A DNA stretch of 33,458 bases from Gammaproteobacteria bacterium (GCA_009842245.1 VYFT01000061.1:1-33458); one strand, 5' to 3'; counted from the first letter of the stretch, positions 17,098-25,391 are shown. Made by a program: numbers and translations. The notes: generated by a model not told the origin, from the sequence alone.

Positions 17098-18177
17098 ATG
17101 CCCCGACCAACTGTCGACCAGCTCTACACCCGCGCGGCTATACGACTCGCCGCTAACGGTCTCTATAGCGTGACGCGAAACAACCCTCGAGTAGGATGTC
17201 TTTTAGTAAAAAATGGGGTGGTGATCGGTCGTGGTTTTCATCGAAGTGATGGAAGTGCGCACGCCGAAGTAGAAGCGCTTAAAGCAACATCAGAAGACCC
17301 TTCAGGAGCGACTGCGTATGTTAGTATGGAGCCCTGTTGCGTGCACAAACGAACACCACCCTGTACAACCGCGTTAATCGCCGCTGGGATTAAGCGAGTC
17401 GTCATTGGAGAACTTGATCCGAGTGTCGAGGTAAACGGTGCTGGAGTACAAACACTTCAGGAAGCATCGATCCCTGTCACAGTATTAGGACTCCCGGAGG
17501 CACGATCCTTGAATCCTGGCTTTTATAAACGGATTTCACAGGGTCGCCCTTTTGTGCGAGTAAAGTCTGGGATGTCGTTGGACGGTCGCGTCGCCATGGG
17601 GAATGGAGACAGTCAGTGGATTACGAGTGCGGATGCTCGACGAGACGTACAACGATTGCGCGCGCGAAGCGGTGCTATCATTACAGGAATAAATACTGTA
17701 CTCACGGACGATCCTCGTCTCACTGTGCGAGGCGAACAGTTCACGTCATGTAAACCGATGCGCGTCGTTCTTGATACTCAAGGTAGACTTTCTTCAGAAG
17801 CTGAGTTATTAAAACATCCAGGTGAAGTTGTTGTCGTATGCCATACCTCCGCGAAGTTGCCAGCAAGCGTAACGAAGTGGGACCACGAAAATGATCACGC
17901 AGAACTCGACAACGTACACAAGCGATTGGCAGATGTTGGGGTAAACGAAATTTTGGTTGAAGCTGGTCCGACTCTTACATCCAGCTATCTGAAGACGGGC
18001 TTGTGGGATGAATTGATTTTCTACGTGGCACCAAAGTTGCTTGGTTCGCGAGCGCGTCCTGTTTCACAGCTACAGATTGAGAAGCTCTGCGATGCGATTC
18101 AAGGTAGACTAGAGTCACTTCAACTAGTCGGAGATGATCTTCGTCTTGTGATTGTCAAAAGTGCGTCCAATGACTAA
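17098..18177 (+). CDS. ribD: Bifunctional riboflavin biosynthesis deaminase/reductase RibD
   Basis: Catalyses deamination of the pyrimidine intermediate and then NADPH-dependent side-chain reduction. 359 aa (E. coli 367). The N-terminal deaminase domain (1-145) holds the zinc ligands His55 (in AHAE, with catalytic Glu57), Cys80 and Cys89, at the same spacing as in E. coli. The stretch after Cys80 reads CVHKRTPPC rather than the usual xHxGRTPPC, a small oddity that leaves the ligands intact. The C-terminal reductase domain (about 150-355) has the RPFVRVKSGMSLDGRVA start and a VEAGPTL motif. nusB overlaps its end by 8 nt. No riboflavin synthase, ribBA or ribH gene follows, unlike in most gammaproteobacteria. 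Confidence 0.95.
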   Translation: MPRPTVDQLYTRAAIRLAANGLYSVTRNNPRVGCLLVKNGVVIGRGFHRSDGSAHAEVEALKATSEDPSGATAYVSMEPCCVHKRTPPCTTALIAAGIKRVVIGELDPSVEVNGAGVQTLQEASIPVTVLGLPEARSLNPGFYKRISQGRPFVRVKSGMSLDGRVAMGNGDSQWITSADARRDVQRLRARSGAIITGINTVLTDDPRLTVRGEQFTSCKPMRVVLDTQGRLSSEAELLKHPGEVVVVCHTSAKLPASVTKWDHENDHAELDNVHKRLADVGVNEILVEAGPTLTSSYLKTGLWDELIFYVAPKLLGSRARPVSQLQIEKLCDAIQGRLESLQLVGDDLRLVIVKSASND

Positions 18178-18607
18178 AGCGGACAAATTTTCGCCGAAAC
18201 AACGTCGACAGAGTCGTCGAGCATTATTGCAAGCGCTATATCAATGGGATCTAGCCAAGACTGGTGCGGCAGACCTACAACAATTTATGGTTGACGAAGG
18301 ATCTCTCGACCGCGCGGACAAAAAGTATTTCACTCAGTGTTTACAGGGAATAATGCGTGGTGTGCACGACCTTGATCGTACCTATGCTCCGTATTTGGAT
18401 AGATCCTTCGATGACATTACTCCTGTGGAACGGGCCTGCCTACGCGGCGGGAGTTTTGAGTTGCTTGAACGCGAGGATGTTCCAACACTAGTAGTGATAA
18501 ACGAATGGGTCGAACTTGCCAAATTGTTCGGTGCTCAGGATAGCTATCGCTACATCAATGCGGTGCTTGATGCCGTAGCGCGAACCACGAGGCCTCCACA
18601 TGAATGA
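18170..18607 (+). CDS. nusB: Transcription antitermination protein NusB
   Basis: All-helical RNA-binding factor that with S10 (NusE) binds boxA in rRNA antitermination. The start is set at ATG 18170, giving 145 aa (E. coli 139); the TTG at 18152 is a less likely alternative. Family features are the N-terminal basic RRQSRRALLQALYQWDLA helix, the central D-x-R-SFDDITPVERACLRGG segment and the C-terminal VVINEWVELAKLFGAQDSYRYINAVLDAVAR. Its start overlaps the ribD stop and its stop overlaps the thiL start (8 nt each), so the three genes look translationally coupled. Confidence 0.94.
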   Translation: MTKADKFSPKQRRQSRRALLQALYQWDLAKTGAADLQQFMVDEGSLDRADKKYFTQCLQGIMRGVHDLDRTYAPYLDRSFDDITPVERACLRGGSFELLEREDVPTLVVINEWVELAKLFGAQDSYRYINAVLDAVARTTRPPHE

Positions 18608-19550
18608 AGTCCAATTGATAGACCTCATTCTTGATCGGCTCGGTTCAGTAGGGCGCGATGCTCGACTAAAGGTCGGCCCGGGCGATGACGCTGCAGTCGT
18701 TGCGTGGCAATCAGACCGGGAAATGGTTGTCAGTACGGATGTCTGCATAGACGGAGTTCACGTACCGAACAGTTGTCGAGGGGATTTGGTTGGGTATCGA
18801 AGTGTCGCGATGTGCGTATCGGACTTAGTTGCGATGGGTGCACTGCCCCGATACTTGACTATCGCTCTGACAGTGGAACACGCAGATACCGAATGGATTA
18901 CCGATTTCGCCGAGGGCGTGCGAGACGGATGTGAGGCGGCCAGCACGGTCGTGATCGGTGGGAATCTCGCAAAAGGGAATAAACAGGTTACGATCACAGG
19001 GATTGGTATGGTGCCGTGCGCACAATCAATTCAACGAAATACAGCCCGACCAGACGATGACATCTGGATCACTGGCAGATTAGGCGCGTCGGTGCTTGCA
19101 GTGTCTACTATCGCTAGTTGGGTTCCGCAGCCGCTCTCAGAACTAAAACACCTAACCAGTACAGACGTTTTTGCGCGGTATCTGATCCCGCCAATTCGGA
19201 CCAACTTTGTTAGCTGTTTACGTGACTGTGCCAGTGCTTGCACTGATATAAGCGATGGACTAGCTTTCGAGTTGGAGCAGCTGGTTCTTGGTTCTACAAA
19301 CAGTTATCATGTGGATACACGTGAAATTCCACTTTGGCCTGAAGTAGAGATTGAGGAGGTTTTCGTCCGAGACGATAGCTATGAGCTGTTATTCACGGCA
19401 TCAAAACAGCATCGAGAGATCGTGCTGAGTCACGCTCAAGACTCAGGCACGCCAGTCTCCCGCATTGGTCGTATCCAATCAACGTCGAAACGTGTATTTG
19501 TGCCAGAAGGTGTTGTGATTGGTACTGTTTCAGGATATTCTCACTTCTGA
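18600..19550 (+). CDS. thiL: Thiamine-monophosphate kinase
   Basis: Phosphorylates thiamine monophosphate to thiamine diphosphate with ATP, the last step of TPP synthesis. 316 aa (E. coli 325). It has the PurM-like fold signature: GPGDDAAVV near residue 27, STDVCIDGVH (45-54), YRSVAMCVSDLVAMGALP (65-83), GGNLAKGNKQVTITGIG and the C-terminal CTDISDGLAFELEQL. These Asp-rich loops bind Mg-ATP. It overlaps nusB by 8 nt and lies 12 nt before pgpA. No TPP riboswitch was recognised nearby. Confidence 0.96.
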   Translation: MNEVQLIDLILDRLGSVGRDARLKVGPGDDAAVVAWQSDREMVVSTDVCIDGVHVPNSCRGDLVGYRSVAMCVSDLVAMGALPRYLTIALTVEHADTEWITDFAEGVRDGCEAASTVVIGGNLAKGNKQVTITGIGMVPCAQSIQRNTARPDDDIWITGRLGASVLAVSTIASWVPQPLSELKHLTSTDVFARYLIPPIRTNFVSCLRDCASACTDISDGLAFELEQLVLGSTNSYHVDTREIPLWPEVEIEEVFVRDDSYELLFTASKQHREIVLSHAQDSGTPVSRIGRIQSTSKRVFVPEGVVIGTVSGYSHF

Positions 19551-19562
19551 TAGAAATCGACG

Positions 19563-20084
19563 ATGCAAGAGCAAAAGCCAGTAAGCGAATCCAACGTAGA
19601 GCAGTTAAGAGCACAAGCGTTAAAAGATCCAGCCGTGGTCGTCGCTACTGGTTTCGGAATTGGCTGGATTCCCTTTGCGCCTGGAACTATTGCTTCCCTT
19701 GTGATGGCGCTACTCTTTTTTTTCGTGACGCCAGACTCTGTAGAAGCGCGTTTGATATTGCATTACGCGATAGTCTTTCTGTTGTTCATTGGAGCGCGAA
19801 TTTCCATCGGATCCGTGGTTAAAAAATACGGACCACACGATGCACCTTGTGTCGTCGTAGACGAATTTCTTGGGATGGCTATCGCACTATTTCTTGTACC
19901 CACCGAGTGGTGGGCGTACGTAGTGGCGTTTGTCGTATTTAGAATTTTCGACATCGTCAAACCCTGGCCAATTTCTTGGGTAGAGAAAAAAATTTCAGGT
20001 GTGTACGGTGTAATTTTGGATGATGTGATTGCTGCCGCGATAGCATTGGCTATCACTCATCTTCTCTGTTTAACAAATTATTGA
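19563..20084 (+). CDS. pgpA: Phosphatidylglycerophosphatase A
   Basis: Inner-membrane phosphatase that converts phosphatidylglycerol phosphate to phosphatidylglycerol. 173 aa (E. coli 172). Family motifs are GFGIGWIPFAPGTIAS (about 31-46), CVVVDEFLGMAIALFLVP and FRIFDIVKPWPISWVEKK, followed by YGVILDDVIAA with the conserved Asp pair. About four transmembrane segments are evident. The N-terminal 25 residues are hydrophilic and cytoplasmic. The nusB-thiL-pgpA order is standard. Confidence 0.95.
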   Translation: MQEQKPVSESNVEQLRAQALKDPAVVVATGFGIGWIPFAPGTIASLVMALLFFFVTPDSVEARLILHYAIVFLLFIGARISIGSVVKKYGPHDAPCVVVDEFLGMAIALFLVPTEWWAYVVAFVVFRIFDIVKPWPISWVEKKISGVYGVILDDVIAAAIALAITHLLCLTNY

Positions 20085-20097
20085 TCAAGGACGGTTT

Positions 20098-20322
20098 ATG
20101 TCTGAGAAAGAAGAACATACAGCGGTTGACTTCGAGAAAGACATCGCTGAGCTGGAAGCTTTAGTCTCCAAAATGGAAAGCGGTGAACTGACCCTGGAAG
20201 AATCGCTCACTGCGTTCGAAAAAGGCGTCGGTTTGGCGCGCCGCTGTCAGCGGTCGCTCGCGGATGCAGAAGCACGGGTTGCGAAACTCATGAAGGAAAT
20301 GAACTTTGAGTCCGACGACTAG
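20098..20322 (+). CDS. xseB: Exodeoxyribonuclease VII small subunit
   Basis: 74 aa (E. coli 80). Small helical subunit that assembles in several copies on XseA to form the single-strand-specific exonuclease VII. The family pattern is clear: DFEKDIAELEALVSKMESGE, LTLEESLTAFEKGVGLARRCQ and a terminal coiled-coil ADAEARVAKL. The ATG at 20098 lies 13 nt after pgpA. xseA is not in the window. It precedes ispA as in most gammaproteobacteria. Confidence 0.96.
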   Translation: MSEKEEHTAVDFEKDIAELEALVSKMESGELTLEESLTAFEKGVGLARRCQRSLADAEARVAKLMKEMNFESDD

Positions 20323-20349
20323 CAGGTTGACCAACTCTCACGGTTGAAC

Positions 20350-21231
20350 ATGCGCGACTTAGATCAAATTCGGTACCAAATTGAAGCAGACTTAGAAACT
20401 AGGCTTCAACTGACTTCGGTACACTCATCGACATTGGTTGAATCGATGAAATATTCGGTGTGCGGGTCAGCAAAACGGGTGCGCGCAGTACTTGTGTGTG
20501 CGACAGCACTTGGGTTTGGAGCTGAGTTTTCCAGAGCATTGCCACCAGCAGCGGCGATTGAATTCATCCATGCGTATTCGCTGGTACACGATGACTTACC
20601 TGACATGGACGATGCTGACACCCGTCGCGGCAGGCCAAGTTGCCATAAGCAATACAGCGCTACGATCGCCATTCTTACCGGAGATGCGCTACAGACGTTG
20701 GCGTTCTCGACTATTTTGGATGCTACGGAACTGTCCGCGCAACAGCGCGCGGACTGTGCTGCGATACTCGCGAACGCGAGCGGCTGGTGCTACATGGTGG
20801 GTGGGCAAGCCATGGACATGGAGCTAATGGATCAGAGTGCACAGAGCCTAGACCAACTTTTCACCATGCACGAAGGTAAAACGGGCGCGTTGTTCCGTGC
20901 TGCTTTAGAAATGGGTACGATCGTTTCGGGTATTGATAGAAACTCGAAACAATTTCAGGCGATGAGTAGCGTTGGAACCAACATCGGAATCGCTTTTCAA
21001 CTTACGGACGATTACTTAGACGCAACAGCAGCAAATGAACAACTGGGCAAACCTGCTGGTGCGGATTCACTCGCTGGGAAAAAGAATGCGGTCGCGTTCC
21101 TAGGAGTCGACGAGACTAGGAAGCGAGCGATTCAATATTTGAATGAAGCCTTCGGCGTCCTTGAGTCCGTGGAAGGGGATATGACTTTAGTAAGAAATCT
21201 TGCCGAGAAGTGCGTGTATCGACAGCACTGA
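20350..21231 (+). CDS. ispA: Farnesyl diphosphate synthase (polyprenyl synthetase family)
   Basis: Condenses IPP with DMAPP and GPP to make FPP. 293 aa from ATG 20350 (E. coli 299); a TTG two codons upstream is an alternative start. First Asp-rich motif DDLPDMDDADTRRGRPS near residues 81-97; second in QLTDDYLDA, followed by the GKPAGADSLAGKKNA segment. Residues around 35-50 (KYSVCGSAKRVRAVL) form the IPP-binding basic region, with KRVRAVL where KRLRP-type sequences are usual. It is the last gene of the ribD-ispA run. dxs, which often follows ispA, is absent and a convergent ORF follows instead. Confidence 0.95.
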   Translation: MRDLDQIRYQIEADLETRLQLTSVHSSTLVESMKYSVCGSAKRVRAVLVCATALGFGAEFSRALPPAAAIEFIHAYSLVHDDLPDMDDADTRRGRPSCHKQYSATIAILTGDALQTLAFSTILDATELSAQQRADCAAILANASGWCYMVGGQAMDMELMDQSAQSLDQLFTMHEGKTGALFRAALEMGTIVSGIDRNSKQFQAMSSVGTNIGIAFQLTDDYLDATAANEQLGKPAGADSLAGKKNAVAFLGVDETRKRAIQYLNEAFGVLESVEGDMTLVRNLAEKCVYRQH

Positions 21232-21237
21232 ATTTGG

Positions 21238-21522
21238 TCAAACTGCAGTTTGAGACCATGTTGGGTCCCAACTTTTTTCGATCAAGTGCCACGTCGCGGA
21301 TTCTTCGTCAAATTGAATGAGTCCCAATTCGTTTAACGTGTTGAGTTCTCCGACAATTTTCCAGATTCCCATAGGGTCGTTTTGCTCTCGCATGTACTGT
21401 ACGAGGTCACCCGGTAGTATAGCTTTGGCTCCTGCACCACTAACCTTCACGAATGCGTCGAAAATCAGTTTGGTATTTCGGAGTGCTTCGCCCATTGGGT
21501 GAGTTGGCTCGGTAGGGTTCAA
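21238..21522 (-). CDS. Small hypothetical protein, possible winged-helix fold
   Basis: 94 aa if it starts at TTG 21522, or 85 aa from ATG 21495; no clear Shine-Dalgarno decides. I do not recognise the family. The sequence after residue 20 reads as alternating helices and short strands (DAFVKVSGAG, GDLVQYMREQND, IWKIVGELNTLNELGLI) ending in a strand pair around QFDEESATWHLIE. That resembles a winged-helix domain but has no diagnostic motif. Its stop lies 6 nt from the ispA stop (convergent), and it diverges from ssrA with a shared AT-rich promoter region. Confidence 0.6.
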   Translation of the reverse strand: MNPTEPTHPMGEALRNTKLIFDAFVKVSGAGAKAILPGDLVQYMREQNDPMGIWKIVGELNTLNELGLIQFDEESATWHLIEKSWDPTWSQTAV

Positions 21523-21542
21523 ATTAGGCGCTAATCACTAAA

Positions 21543-21548
21543 TATAAT
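21543..21548 (+). promoter_or_regulatory. ssrA: Consensus -10 box of ssrA (also reads TATTAT-like on the other strand)
   Basis: TATAAT, 42 nt before the mature tmRNA 5' end. The predicted start near 21555 leaves a leader of about 35 nt for RNase P removal. The -35 is weak. On the minus strand the same region gives ATTATA/TATTAT options for the divergent 94-aa ORF, so the two promoters may overlap. Confidence 0.5.
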
Positions 21549-21551
21549 AAG

Positions 21552-21590
21552 AGAACGTGTGAAATTATTAAATTTCCACGTACACGTTCT
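21552..21590. repeat. Nested inverted repeat ending at the mature tmRNA 5' end
   Basis: Perfect 9-bp arms AGAACGTGT (21552-21560) and ACACGTTCT (21582-21590), enclosing a second perfect pair GAAAT/ATTTC (21561-21565, 21572-21576). The right arm abuts the first base of tmRNA. It could be a precursor-tmRNA leader hairpin or an operator just downstream of the -10 box. Confidence 0.6.
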
Positions 21591-21948
21591 GGGGGCGATC
21601 TGGATTCGACGACGGATACAAAGTCTCAGGTGCATGTCGAGCGTGTAGGATAGCTCGTAAATAGATCCTTCAATTCAAACATAGTTGCCAACGACGACAA
21701 CTACGCTCTAGCGGCTTAAAGCCACTAGTTCTGTCTATTTGCTTGCTCATGGGCGTTTAGACGGGATCATGTCGCATGAGCTCGTGTTTGTTGCCGGTCC
21801 GAGCAACGGATACTAAATTTTCGGACTCGCTTACCGTGGCCTTGTCCGGTTGGGCTAACGGCGAGTTAAATTTGAGAACTGGACTAAACATGTAGATCCG
21901 AGGATCGAGTTCTGGCGGACGCGGGTTCAACTCCCGCCGCCTCCACCA
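21591..21948 (+). ncRNA. ssrA: Transfer-messenger RNA (tmRNA)
   Basis: 358 nt. The 5' end is GGGGGCGATCTGGATTCGACG, the near-universal tmRNA start. The 3' end has a tRNA-like T-arm GCGGG-TTCAACT-CCCGC, then CGCCTCC, discriminator A and encoded CCA. The 7-bp acceptor stem GGGGGCG/CGCCTCC forms with one G-U pair. The tag reading frame lies at 21687-21719. tmRNA rescues stalled ribosomes with SmpB (not in the window) and marks the truncated protein for proteolysis. It is single-piece, not permuted. The last 22 nt overlap the antisense gene ending at 21927. Confidence 0.97.
21687..21719 (+). other. ssrA: tmRNA proteolysis-tag reading frame (ANDDNYALAA)
   Basis: After the TAGTT upstream element, codons GCC AAC GAC GAC AAC TAC GCT CTA GCG GCT TAA encode ANDDNYALAA; the added tag includes a preceding Ala from the charged tmRNA. 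It differs from the E. coli tag ANDENYALAA only at position 4 (Asp for Glu). The C-terminal LAA recognised by ClpXP is kept. Confidence 0.95.
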
Positions 21949-24900
21949 CCTTCAAAGTTAATGTTCCGGGTTGTACTAACTGGGACCCAACGGATAGCAT
22001 CAGCATACAGCCATGGCGTGTCGTTCGTAGCACTAATTACACGTACGTTTACATCTCCTTTCAACAGTTCAAATTCGTCAACCTCATTCCATCCGTAGAT
22101 CGAGTCTTCAAAGCTCAAATCACGTCGCTCGGTTGCTTCCGCATGCTCGATTTCCAAGTGGTATTCACCTCGCCTACTACTTCTACGAAACCAGTCAGTA
22201 TTAATGAAGTACTCGAGTTTCCACCGCGTGGTATCGGGTATCTCCGTTGAAAATGCTACCGGGTGTATCTCCGGGGCAAATCTTGTAACTGTGGCGGTCC
22301 GCCGAAAGTGTCCATAAGAATTGTCGTCTTGTATCCGCCCCCAAACCCCGCGGCTCGTTCGGTAAGCATAGTTTGCGCGCGCCGGCAAACCATTGTCATT
22401 GTCCGCTTGCAATCGCGGAATGCGCAACCAACCTAACGGCCCGATTGATGAAGCACTGTTAAATGCTGGCGGCTGATCCACTGCAAAACCAGGATCTAAG
22501 TCGTCTACTACAATCCAGGGGTTAGACGGCCTCCAATCTACCACTTCAAATGAAGGACGAGGCTCTGGTGATTCATCGTTTTCCTGCCAAAGTGAAGACT
22601 CATCGAGGCGAGTTCCGAATTCGTTCCGATTTAGCGACAGATTCGGGAATAGGTGAATGTAATCTATTTCGTGTGTTGTAACCACGTTGATTCGCACTGA
22701 CGACTTACCTTCTACAGTCACAGTCGGAGTACGTGGCCAATTTCTTCTCGTTTCCGGAGGATATGCTGCCCAAAACACGCCAGTTGTGTCGCTAGGGTTA
22801 TATACATAGAAAGAAGACTCGTATCTTGCGTTCCCGTCCTCGTCATCGGTTAGTTGCCGGCGCGTAATGTCGGAGACTAGATAGCCTGGTAAATTACTAC
22901 CGGTAAGCCATTCGTCGAGATAGGGATGTACGTTCAGTTCAGCTGCTTCGGCTTGAGCCACCAATTCCTCCGGAGTGAAGGACGTGCCTTGATTGGCATT
23001 CCGTAGGCTACTGAGCCACGCTAAGATGGCATCGTTGTCGTTAGCCTGCACAAAAACTCGTGCAATCATGCGATTTTTCGCTAGCATAAATTCAAGATCA
23101 CTTTGGTGCGATTCTGTGGTGGGGAGATCGAACAACGATTTGGTCTCCATAGCTTCCCAGACCGAGTGGCGATTCAAGTAACGTTGAGACAAACTGCGGA
23201 CCCAATCGGTTAATTCGCCTCCTCCACCCTCATCAATCGACCATTCGACAGCGGGTAGAAATACTTGTGTGAAGTCGGCTACTTGGTACGTCGCGTATGG
23301 AGAAAACCACAGATCCGGAGCTTCCGAGATCTGAGAGATTACATTCTGAACAAGATCGTTTAGTACTGTCGCTTTTGTACCACTAATGGTGGTCGAATGT
23401 GTCCAGAATGTTTTGGAAAAGCTCGCCCAAAGATTGTCTGTTCCCACCGCATCTCCGAAGTAATCCGCGAGTGCCCAATATTTACGGTGTTCCACCCATT
23501 CCTCATCTTCCACCCAACGCTCGATCCGCTTAATCCGCGTATCGAAATGGGCGGTAGGGAATCCTCGTTCTTTCATAAGAATCAGACCGGGGAGTACTTG
23601 AACACTTTCGGTTTTGAACCCGCCGCTTAGTGTTCTCAGTCGATTGGGAACCTCTACAAACGATAACTCGTTGAAAGGGTATCCCAGTCCGGCTTCTTCG
23701 AAGGGTACGAAAATCTCCTCGATCTCTTCTCGCACTTTTTCGTCGTCAAAATTGAATTTGCCGAAATTCTTTTGATGGCTTGCGTGGAGATAAAGATTGA
23801 ATTGAATATCTGCAATGGTCAAGGAATGCTTGACAAAATTTGTTCCGAACACTGCAATCTCTGATATAGGAGTGTCCGGTCGCAACTCGAACGTTGCTTC
23901 TGCGTTCTCCAATGTCTTAATATCGGTGCCGACCAGTAACCAGTTCGGATTAGTCAAAGAAAATTCGATGTCGGTTTGGAAAAAGTCAATTTCTCCAACA
24001 GAGGAGCGTGCCAGACTCTGGGAGTACGGCACGGGATACCAATACATGCCTGGCATTAGCGCAACATATTTTGTTGAGAAGATGGAACCGTCTTTTCCGA
24101 ACAGTTGCGGAGCTCGGCGAGGTACGGTGCGGTCGTTGAAGTAATTGAAAGGACTATCCAAGTACGCAAAGCGAGGATCTGGGATTCCTTCGGCTTGAAT
24201 GACCATTTCTTGCGTCTCTCCTCGTCGTAATGGCGTGCCGGTAGGCACGATCAAGAGTCCATCGGAGAATTGAAAATCCACGACGTCACCGTTCAATTCA
24301 ATCAGGTTGATAGTCAACCCTGAATTTAGAGTGAATGTTAGTTGCGGTATATCCGTTTCCTGGGTCAATCGAAAATCATACGTGAGATCAAGCATCAAGC
24401 GATGCCCCGGATCTATTGTCACGGAACCTTGAATCTCATCAATGTCAAGTTCGACACTTTGGTCGTAGGCAGCATGGATGTTGGACCAATCTTCTGGTTC
24501 GAAATATTGATTGATCAACTGGTGAGACAACATACCAAAGCCGTACACACCTAGCGTTGCCATGGCCAGTCCCAATGGCAAGTTCACAAAGCCGACTCGG
24601 GCATCACGTCGGTCCAGAACGAATGCGGCAAAAACGATCAGACCTAGTGCTCCGACTACCGTGAACGCGCGCATCCCAATCACCTCTGAGGACGCGAAGT
24701 TCGGAACTAATTCGGAGATGTAAGCAGTGAAGTTGGTAGATGGTGTTACCACGTCAAGCCAAGAGAACGGAACTATCAAGCTACCAATATAAAACACCAC
24801 TAGAAGACTCGAAGCGATGATCACGGCAACAAAGCCTGATCGAAGAATACTCGTGAGAGCAAGGGCAACGCAACTCCACAGAAATAGTGATGGGAAAACG

Positions 24901-25391
24901 TCAACAATGAGCAGATTGAAAACCGACACAGGCTCTAAGAATCCCCCCCATGCGGAACCAAGGAAATAGCTGAGAGCCCCAAGCCCTTCGATGATCGCGA
25001 TGTTGCAAAGAACAACTAGATAGAGTAAAAACGTTACGCCCAAGACACTACCCAAGAGATACTCGATATTGGTTAGTTGCCGGCTCTCTAAGACTGTCTG
25101 AACACGATTTCTATTGTGGTATTGACGGACATCGAAGACCAACAGAATTGCGGCGAACTGAAACGCAAGAAACACTAGCGCGTCGACACTACCTAGAAGA
25201 TACTTAGGTTGAGCTAAACTGAAGGAAGGGGAATAGGACGCGTTTAATGTCTGCCACACGCAAGACTGAATGTAGCCAACCAACACAATTACGGTGAGCA
25301 GTGCACTAGTTACCCAGAATCGCACCAAGGATCTGCAGATTCTGATTTGCGCGCGCGCGACGGTTAGTGTTCGAGCTAACGACTTAAACAC
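21927..25391 (-). CDS. ABC-2-type permease fused to a degenerate M1-peptidase-like periplasmic domain
   Basis: 1154 aa. Residues 1-290 contain about seven transmembrane segments (24-48, 67-88, 110-138, 157-184, 186-208, 242-260, 268-290), resembling ABC-2 permease subunits. Residues about 310-900 look like an M1 aminopeptidase-type ectodomain (beta-rich start, PGMYWYP block at 447-453). The zinc site is lost: the segment aligned with HExxHxWFGD reads YWALADYFGD (638-647), and the downstream NE position is also changed. A C-terminal part (about 1035-1140) has the GWNEVDEF...YADAIRWVP pattern of golvesin-type beta domains. The tail ends in EGGGGGGS, encoded antisense to the ssrA 3' end. The TonB-dependent receptor gene lies 78 nt upstream. 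No ABC ATPase is adjacent. Its substrate is unknown. Confidence 0.8.
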   Translation of the reverse strand: MFKSLARTLTVARAQIRICRSLVRFWVTSALLTVIVLVGYIQSCVWQTLNASYSPSFSLAQPKYLLGSVDALVFLAFQFAAILLVFDVRQYHNRNRVQTVLESRQLTNIEYLLGSVLGVTFLLYLVVLCNIAIIEGLGALSYFLGSAWGGFLEPVSVFNLLIVDVFPSLFLWSCVALALTSILRSGFVAVIIASSLLVVFYIGSLIVPFSWLDVVTPSTNFTAYISELVPNFASSEVIGMRAFTVVGALGLIVFAAFVLDRRDARVGFVNLPLGLAMATLGVYGFGMLSHQLINQYFEPEDWSNIHAAYDQSVELDIDEIQGSVTIDPGHRLMLDLTYDFRLTQETDIPQLTFTLNSGLTINLIELNGDVVDFQFSDGLLIVPTGTPLRRGETQEMVIQAEGIPDPRFAYLDSPFNYFNDRTVPRRAPQLFGKDGSIFSTKYVALMPGMYWYPVPYSQSLARSSVGEIDFFQTDIEFSLTNPNWLLVGTDIKTLENAEATFELRPDTPISEIAVFGTNFVKHSLTIADIQFNLYLHASHQKNFGKFNFDDEKVREEIEEIFVPFEEAGLGYPFNELSFVEVPNRLRTLSGGFKTESVQVLPGLILMKERGFPTAHFDTRIKRIERWVEDEEWVEHRKYWALADYFGDAVGTDNLWASFSKTFWTHSTTISGTKATVLNDLVQNVISQISEAPDLWFSPYATYQVADFTQVFLPAVEWSIDEGGGGELTDWVRSLSQRYLNRHSVWEAMETKSLFDLPTTESHQSDLEFMLAKNRMIARVFVQANDNDAILAWLSSLRNANQGTSFTPEELVAQAEAAELNVHPYLDEWLTGSNLPGYLVSDITRRQLTDDEDGNARYESSFYVYNPSDTTGVFWAAYPPETRRNWPRTPTVTVEGKSSVRINVVTTHEIDYIHLFPNLSLNRNEFGTRLDESSLWQENDESPEPRPSFEVVDWRPSNPWIVVDDLDPGFAVDQPPAFNSASSIGPLGWLRIPRLQADNDNGLPARANYAYRTSRGVWGRIQDDNSYGHFRRTATVTRFAPEIHPVAFSTEIPDTTRWKLEYFINTDWFRRSSRRGEYHLEIEHAEATERRDLSFEDSIYGWNEVDEFELLKGDVNVRVISATNDTPWLYADAIRWVPVSTTRNINFEGGGGGGS

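Noticed and set aside
21591-21948. ssrA as an integration site of a genomic island
   Set aside because: No integrase gene or duplicated ssrA 3' segment is visible in the window; the adjacent gene simply overlaps the end antisense.
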